Positions 58,936 through 64,000 of a DNA stretch of 64,000 nt are shown here, one piece after another. The DNA is from Desulfomonile sp963700305 (lineage in GTDB: Bacteria > Desulfobacterota > Desulfomonilia > Desulfomonilales > Desulfomonilaceae): contig CAVOXB010000012.1 in the NCBI GenBank assembly GCA_963700305.1, positions 124,001-188,000 of the forward strand. Reading direction: 5' to 3'. The stretch's first letter is position 1. Every line of letters begins with the position of its first letter. Position numbers and translations under genes: made by a program. A model generated the notes under the pieces. The model did no database searches and was not told the DNA's origin. It saw only the letters and a program-made list of their open reading frames with translations.

Positions 58936-59340
58936 TCACTCGGAATTGGAGTCGCATCTATCGGCGATGTACGCGTTGCACTGCTCCCGAAATTCCAGCA
59001 CCACCTCTCTGATGGGTCGTTTGGTCTCTTTTGATTCTTTACCGAGCATTTCCCAAAAACTTTCAAGCAAAGGATAATGCTCCTCAGTCAAATTGATACA
59101 GAGAGTGCTGCCACAACGACAATTCCTATATTGCATGGTATGGAGCGCATCAAGGGGATCTATGTAGGGCTCTAATCCGTGGGCAACAGGAAAGGTGCCG
59201 TGAATGTAGTCCGGAAAACTGGAATATTCGCATCCACAGGTCGAGCATTTCTTGGGGAATAATCTCGTATCTGCCCCTATCGCGCAAAATTCCTTAATAT
59301 ATTTTAAATATTTCTCATTGAAATTGATTCTCGGTTTCAT
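58936..59340 (-). CDS. Small Cys-rich protein, paralogue of the protein at the window end
   Basis: This 134-residue protein is of no recognised family. MKPRINFNEKYLKYIKEFC is followed by RLFPKKCSTCGCEYSSFPD, then YRNCRCGSTLCINLTEEHY and LLESFWEML. The CxxC plus CxCG arrangement suggests a zinc or Fe-S site. The protein starting at 63683 shares the same layout. The start at 59340 is chosen by that alignment. An extension upstream in frame has different composition. Confidence 0.65.
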   Translation of the reverse strand: MKPRINFNEKYLKYIKEFCAIGADTRLFPKKCSTCGCEYSSFPDYIHGTFPVAHGLEPYIDPLDALHTMQYRNCRCGSTLCINLTEEHYPLLESFWEMLGKESKETKRPIREVVLEFREQCNAYIADRCDSNSE

Positions 59341-59491
59341 AACTGAAGCAAACTCCTGGATCCTCCGAGGGACAGTATTCGTGCCCAAGCGTTCAACAGA
59401 TCTCAGCCATAAGAATAAATCGGGGAAAAGCGAAGTCCATGTGATTGAAGTCGTCAATCAAACCGACTGCGCTCCTCCCCAACGAAAAACT

Positions 59492-59869
59492 CTAGTGATG
59501 CGCACATCCACCTTGGTGACCACCACACGTATGTCGGGCCTCGAACTGAGGAAGATTGCCGTTCTGAATGAGATCCATATTCTGGAGCACTGTCCCGTCG
59601 GCGGCACGATAGACCGTCACCCCTTGGGCCTGAAGTTTCATCAGTGCACCCATTCCAATGCCGCCCACAACTACTGCGTCAACTTCAACTCCGCCCAGCG
59701 CCTTCAATGGCTGACACATTCCCTCGGCATGATGCTGATCACCGTTCTGAATCTCTTCAAACTTCATATTTTCTGTATCGACGATGACAAAGCCTGGGGC
59801 TGATCCAAAATGCTCAAAAACCACGCTGTTCATACCCTCTAATGTTTTGGCTGGAAAACAAATTCTCAT
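59492..59869 (-). CDS. NifX/NafY-like dinitrogenase cofactor-type protein (MTH1175 family)
   Basis: This is a protein of 125 residues with the NifX/NifB-C fold (MRICFPAKTLEGMNSVVFEH, FGSAPGFVIVDTENM, VDAVVVGGIGMGALMKLQAQ) and a His/Cys-rich tail HTCGGHQGGCAHH. It may bind an Fe-S or metal cofactor. It is not near nif genes. It lies next to DUF134 in the same direction, a common pairing. AAGGAG is 10 bases before the ATG. The His/Cys tail suggests metal delivery (inference). Confidence 0.88.
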   Translation of the reverse strand: MRICFPAKTLEGMNSVVFEHFGSAPGFVIVDTENMKFEEIQNGDQHHAEGMCQPLKALGGVEVDAVVVGGIGMGALMKLQAQGVTVYRAADGTVLQNMDLIQNGNLPQFEARHTCGGHQGGCAHH

Positions 59870-60413
59870 AATCTGCTGTCTCCTTCTTAGTTTTTCGTTC
59901 GTTCTGGTCGCGGATCCGCTGCGCCGCGTCCGGTCTGTCGGTCTGCCCTGTGGATGCAGAAGTGCTTTTCTTGACAGAACCCGTCCCTATCCCAGGATCG
60001 GGAAGAACCTCGAACCGATGAAACGATTTACTTTCACATTCCGGACATTTCTCGGGTCTGCCCGTCCCAAACGGCTCATTCCAAATACCCTGACACCGAT
60101 CACATTTGAAGGTTCTTTTCTCAGAAAGTTCCACTTCGCCTCCTTCAATGCGAAGTGCCAGACCCTTAGACAAGACCTGAGCCACCTTGCGCCGCGCTGA
60201 TTCCACGATTCTTCCAAAAGTTTGGCGTGACACGTTCATGCGCTCTGCTGCTTGTTCCTGGTAAAGCCCCTCTAGATCAGCTAATCTTATGGCCTCAAAT
60301 TCGTCCACAGAGAGGACAATTTCCTCAAGGAACTTGACAGGCACGCCAACAGGTTTGAAGATCCTGCAAGCCGGTTGCTGACTGACTCTGCGACAAAATT
60401 TTGGTCTGGCCAT
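59814..60413 (-). CDS. DUF134 (HTH/zinc-ribbon) protein
   Basis: This DUF134 protein of about 199 residues is as read. It has the start ARPKFCRRVSQQPACRIFKP and HTH LSVDEFEAIRLADLEGLYQE with QAAERMNVSRQTFGRIVESA, then a zinc ribbon (CDRCQGIW, CPECESK). It is probably a DNA-binding regulator. The last 19 codons overlap the NifX-like gene by 56 bases, which is unusual. In another frame a TAA at about 59888 sits directly before the AAGGAG of the next gene. A frame error may have extended this protein past its true stop. Confidence 0.85.
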   Translation of the reverse strand: MARPKFCRRVSQQPACRIFKPVGVPVKFLEEIVLSVDEFEAIRLADLEGLYQEQAAERMNVSRQTFGRIVESARRKVAQVLSKGLALRIEGGEVELSEKRTFKCDRCQGIWNEPFGTGRPEKCPECESKSFHRFEVLPDPGIGTGSVKKSTSASTGQTDRPDAAQRIRDQNERKTKKETADYENLFSSQNIRGYEQRGF

Positions 60414-61033
60414 TCGTTACACTCCGCTATTGATTATGAGCATTTGCCCATAATTGTCAAGCCCCTGAATTGTAGGTTCTCTTTTCAATGCGTTGAATGG
60501 GAAAATCGATTTTGCATGCGAGTAATATCACCTGTGCCGATGCGCGGCGTCATGCGTAAACGTGTGCTAATTTTTCCTGACAGATCATATTGGTTAATTT
60601 TTCGAGGCGCCGATACAGCGACAACTGATCGTGAAACCATTGGGACGAAATTAGGAATGTTTACAGAATGTTATTTGGTGATCCATTATCAAACTTACTC
60701 CGATGTTACAGTAAACAATCTTCCATGCAAGAGCAGTAGTCGTCTCCGCTTGCATGCATTATAGAAGTGATTCGACATAGGCTAATACATGAATTTCCAA
60801 ATAGGATCCCCATAAAATGACGGAGTCAAATTTGATCAGGTTCCAAAATAGTGCAACATGGAGGCGCTCGAATTTCCGCAAAGAAGACCCATGTTTTCAA
60901 CTTTTTAATCATCGGAACAAAAACTGCACAACTACCCCCTAATTTCTTCTGGACAGGACTGTACATATCGGTTAAACTGATTTTATCCTCCGAACTGAAG
61001 CAGCAAACACCAAATCATCACAGGAGGAACGTA
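60414..61033. other. Intergenic between divergent redox genes
   Basis: About 620 bases of AT-rich sequence with no supported gene. A 130-codon frame at 60375-60764 overlaps the DUF134 start and lacks coding character. It likely holds the promoters of both the DUF134 and the DsrM-like gene. Confidence 0.45.
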
Positions 61034-61966
61034 ATGGACGTCATCCTTATATTATTGACGTACGTGAGTGGCTTGGTCTTTGTGGCGGCTTTTGCCGCAA
61101 AGATCCTCAAGTACGCCACTATGCCGATGCACGTTCGCTGGGAACTGTATCCAATTCCGCACGAAGGCAAGGCCTATGGCGGATCATTCTTCGAAGAAGT
61201 GGATCACTGGAAGAAGACTCGGCATAAAGATCATTTGGCGCAATACAGATTCATGATTCCGGAGATCCTGTTTATAAGGGCCCTTCATGAAGACAATCGA
61301 CCGCTATGGTACTGGTCATTTCCATTTCACTTTGGATTGTATATGTGTATCGGCGGTTTAGTCCTTCTGACATTTGGGGCATTATTAGAGATTATCGGAA
61401 TGCCTCCATCCACGTCAGCGCTGGCCTCACTCATCCAAGCCTTGACGCAGGTACTTGGAGTCATCGGGTTTGTGCTTGGGACGATCGGAGCTCTCGGGCT
61501 TATTTTCAAGCGGCTTAGCGATCCGGCTCTCAACGACCAGACGGCTGGCATTGACTACTTGAACCTTATATGGTTGGCTGGAATATTCTTTACGGGTTTC
61601 TTGGTTTGGCTGGCGGACCCGCGGTTTGATATCGCACGGCGATATCTGGTCGGGGTTCTCACATTCAAGCCGGCGGCAGTGAACATGACCGGGCTGCACG
61701 TGATCAATCTCCTGCTGTTTTTGGGATTTTGGGTCTATTTTCCCTTTACCCATATGACCCACATGGTTTCCAAGTACTTTATGTGGGACAAGGTGAAGTG
61801 GGATGACGATCCCAATGTTGGAGACCCCGGCATGGACGCAAAAATCAAAACCTATCTCGGATATCCCGTTTCGTGGTCCGCTGCTCACATAAGTGCGGAA
61901 GGCGGAACCAAGAGCTGGGCCGACGTAGCCACCTCCAATCCGTGGGCGCCTAAGGCAGATAAGTGA
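61034..61966 (+). CDS. DsrM/NarI-like membrane cytochrome b subunit
   Basis: This is an integral membrane subunit of 310 residues with about five helices. It starts MDVILILLTYVSGLVFVAAF and has LWYWSFPFHFGLYMCIGGLV, GLIFKRLSDPALNDQ, and then GLHVINLLLFLGFWVYFPFT followed by HMTHMVSKYFMWD. Histidines on the helices are suitable for two b hemes. AGGAGG 6 bases before the ATG fixes the start. It forms a pair with the DsrK-like protein, like DsrMK and TmcCB, and exchanges electrons between menaquinone and the Fe-S partner. Confidence 0.87.
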   Translation: MDVILILLTYVSGLVFVAAFAAKILKYATMPMHVRWELYPIPHEGKAYGGSFFEEVDHWKKTRHKDHLAQYRFMIPEILFIRALHEDNRPLWYWSFPFHFGLYMCIGGLVLLTFGALLEIIGMPPSTSALASLIQALTQVLGVIGFVLGTIGALGLIFKRLSDPALNDQTAGIDYLNLIWLAGIFFTGFLVWLADPRFDIARRYLVGVLTFKPAAVNMTGLHVINLLLFLGFWVYFPFTHMTHMVSKYFMWDKVKWDDDPNVGDPGMDAKIKTYLGYPVSWSAAHISAEGGTKSWADVATSNPWAPKADK

Positions 61967-61979
61967 TCAAGGAGTAAAC

Positions 61980-63591
61980 ATGAGAGCGGAAGATATTTCC
62001 AAGCCAGCCGAACAGCTCGTAAACATAAGAGTCGAAGATTTGCCTAAGCTCCCGTCTCCGTATGAAAATTTCGAGGAGCAGCCGATCGCTCCTCTTTCCG
62101 ACGACCAAAAAGGCCGGTGGGAGCACTCACTTGACGGCGTAAGCGCGTTAAATCTGCCTCGGCCCAAAAGTCCTGAGGAAGAGAAGGAACTGGTAGAAGC
62201 ATTCCTGAGGGGACTTGGCAAGCTTTTAACCAAAGAAAACAACTGGACTTTCCTTCAGCCGCTTAGCCTTTCGCTGGAATACTGCGCCAAATGTCAGACT
62301 TGCGCAGATGCATGCCCAGCTTTTGAAATGAGCGGGAAAAAGGATATCTACCGGCCGACATTTCGGTCGGACGTGCTTCGCAAAATTGCAAAGAAGTACC
62401 TCTCCAAGAACGGCAAAATACTGGCCGCATTTCGCGGACACGATATCGACCTCAACTGGAACACGATTGCCAGGCTTGCTGAACTGGCGTATCGCTGCAC
62501 CCTGTGCCGCCGTTGCGCTCAAGTATGCCCAATCGGAGTTGACAACGGACTGATCAACCATGAACTGCGTAAGATCTTTAGCATGGAGATGGGCATATCC
62601 GCTCTGGAGGTGCATGACAAAGGCTCGGTCAAACAGCTCCAGTTCGGTTCAAGCACGGGGATGACCAAAGCCGCTGTGCAGGATATCATTGAGTACCTGG
62701 AAGATGACATCGAAGAAAAGATCGGAAGAAGAATCTCTATCCCGGTAAACAAAAAAGGGGCTGATATACTTCTTCTGCACAATGCTGGCGAATTTATGGC
62801 ATGGCCCGAGAATCCCATGGCGTTCGCCATACTATTCGATGCGGCAGGGATCAACTACACCATCGCCACTGACTTGTCCGGCTACGACGGAGTGAACTAC
62901 GGTCTGTGGTACAGACGACGTCCAATTTGCTCGCGTTGCGCTCCAGCACTTGCAGGTTGCAAAAGAGCTCGGAGTCAAAAAAATGGTTATAGGCGAGTGC
63001 GGACACGCTCACAAGGCGCTGTCAGTTATCGCGGACCGCTTGCTTCCCGGCGTACAGCTCATACCCAGGGAGAGCTCTTATACGCTACTTTGGGATATAG
63101 TGAAAAGCGGGAAGATCAAATTCGATGCGTCGAAAAATGACTTTCCTGTGACACTTCACGATCCGTGCAATATCGTCCGATTGATGGGAATTGTTAAGCC
63201 TCAGCGGGAAATACTGAAGGCGATCTTCCCTCCAGGCAGATTCCGGGAGATGGCGCCGCATGGAGTCAAGAACTACTGCTGTGGGGGTGGATCGGGCTTC
63301 GCAATAATGTCGTCGGGCAATTTCCCAGACTGGAAGCGTCTGGTTTCCGGCCGTAAGAAATTGGCACAGATTCTCGATGCCTTCCAGGGAGAAATGGATC
63401 CTTCCATTCGGAAGATGGTGTGCGCACCGTGCTCTAACTGCAAAGGCATGATTCGAGATATGATGGACCAGTATGAGGTGTTTGAAACCACCGGAATCTG
63501 GTATACTGGTCTTGTGGAGTTGATGGTTAATGCAATGGTAGACATTGAGAAACCATACGTAACCTGGCCGGACGAAGAAGAAGACATGTGA
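61980..63591 (+). CDS. DsrK/HdrD-like iron-sulfur subunit (frameshifted)
   Basis: This is an Fe-S protein of about 537 residues. It has a long N-terminal part, then two 4Fe-4S motifs (CAKCQTCADACP, CTLCRRCAQVCP), and two CCG domains (HDPCNIVRLMGIVKPQRE with CCGGGSGFAI, then CAPCSNCKGMIRDMMDQY). The break is near 62911, and read-through gives DDVQFARVALQHLQVAKELG. AAGGAG precedes the ATG. It is coupled with the membrane subunit and is expected to face the cytoplasm. The CCG pattern implies a noncubane cluster. Confidence 0.87.
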
Positions 63592-63682
63592 TGCTGTCCC
63601 GGTGCCGTTGCGATAGAACCTAACGCGGCGGCACCAAAGGGACTCTGGCTAGAGGGCCTCCGAATGAACACGAGATTCGGCC

Positions 63683-64000
63683 ATGAAGATCTGTATCCCT
63701 CGCGAGGAAAACACCGTCAGCGGGTATAACAAGCGCTTCCTGAAATTCTTGAGGCTCCTAGCCGAAATGAATGAAGGAGAAGGCTTGTTTCCCAGGGAGT
63801 GTCGAGTCTGCGGGACAAAATTCCGAAACGTAGCGGAGTACTGTTGCGCAACTCAGCCGAAAGGGCACTGTTTTGAGGACTGCCGGCATCTAACCAGTTC
63901 GCATCCGTTTATGATGCTGTATCGCCACTGTACGTGCGGAAATACTTTGGTCGTGTCAATTGGGGCAGGCGCATTTCCAGACCTGGATTCCTTCTGGCAC
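63683..64000 (+). CDS. Small Cys-rich protein, 3' truncated by window edge
   Basis: At least 106 residues: MKICIPREENTVSGYNKRFL, LFPRECRVCGTKFRNVAEYC, CFEDCRHLTSSHPFMMLYRH, then CTCGNTLVVSIGAGAFPDLD SFW. It aligns with the 58936-59340 protein over its whole length: a helical start, LFPxxC..CG, YR.CxCGxTL, and a final LxSFW. The function of neither is known. It starts 92 bases after the DsrK-like gene and is probably co-transcribed with it. Confidence 0.68.
   Translation, partial: MKICIPREENTVSGYNKRFLKFLRLLAEMNEGEGLFPRECRVCGTKFRNVAEYCCATQPKGHCFEDCRHLTSSHPFMMLYRHCTCGNTLVVSIGAGAFPDLDSFWH

Overview
The window (about 50% GC, dense genes on both strands, no rRNA, tRNA or CRISPR seen) looks like a chromosome segment of an anaerobic deltaproteobacterium (Desulfobacterota, Syntrophobacter/Desulfomonile-like). 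This rests on the Hdr/Qmo- and DsrMK-like iron-sulfur modules, the EtfAB plus acyl-CoA dehydrogenase cluster, the many PAS sensor kinases, the sigma54 activator and the intergenic palindromes. No marker gene allows a firmer placement.

Layout. 0-8 kb: PadR regulator with a palindromic operator, aquaporin, CobW-type GTPase, PAS histidine kinase overlapping an NtrC-type regulator, DUF72 protein, ECF sigma factor. 8.5-12.2 kb: very large hybrid sensor kinase with a periplasmic ABC_sub_bind-type sensor. 12.5-19.2 kb: acyl-CoA oxidation locus, with etfBA divergent from a histidine phosphatase, acyl-CoA dehydrogenase, TetR regulator, APH-like kinase and 3-hydroxyacyl-CoA dehydrogenase. 19.5-24.7 kb: small secreted Cys-rich protein, a cNMP-domain/degenerate sigma54-ATPase/membrane Fe-S fusion, and a convergent class III adenylate cyclase. 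25-32.6 kb: livKHMGF-type ABC transporter followed by pxpABC (5-oxoprolinase), probably one uptake and catabolism unit. 32.6-38.1 kb: alpha/beta hydrolase with an apparent Cys nucleophile, SulP transporter, small proteins, orphan ABC_sub_bind protein. 38.5-44.5 kb: accessory and eroded region with an IS1595-type element, a phosphotransacetylase remnant, a YdjM-like protein, cyclophilin, an outer-membrane barrel fused to a thaumatin-like domain, and several RAYT transposon remnants. 44.9-52.5 kb: acyl-CoA synthetase, then an anti-sigma/metal sensor/MacA/ATPase/two-permease efflux operon. 52.5-54.7 kb: an intact RAYT gene and further remnants. 54.7-64 kb: divergent redox modules, with QmoA-like, QmoB-like (HdrA+MvhD) and HdrD-like genes on the minus strand and a DsrM/DsrK-like pair on the plus strand. 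A NifX-like and a DUF134 gene lie between them, and two paralogous small Cys-rich proteins lie beside them.

About 25 conserved genes or gene joints carry +1/-1 frame breaks, many in short homopolymers. Both halves keep full family conservation, so these are most likely base-calling or assembly errors. I annotate such genes over their full span and give the break position.

Functional picture: electrons from acyl-CoA oxidation (EtfAB) could feed cytoplasmic Hdr/Qmo-like and membrane DsrMK-like modules. Best candidates for something undescribed: the cNMP/dead-AAA/polyferredoxin membrane protein beside a cyclase, the barrel-thaumatin fusion, and the paired small Cys proteins flanking the Hdr modules.
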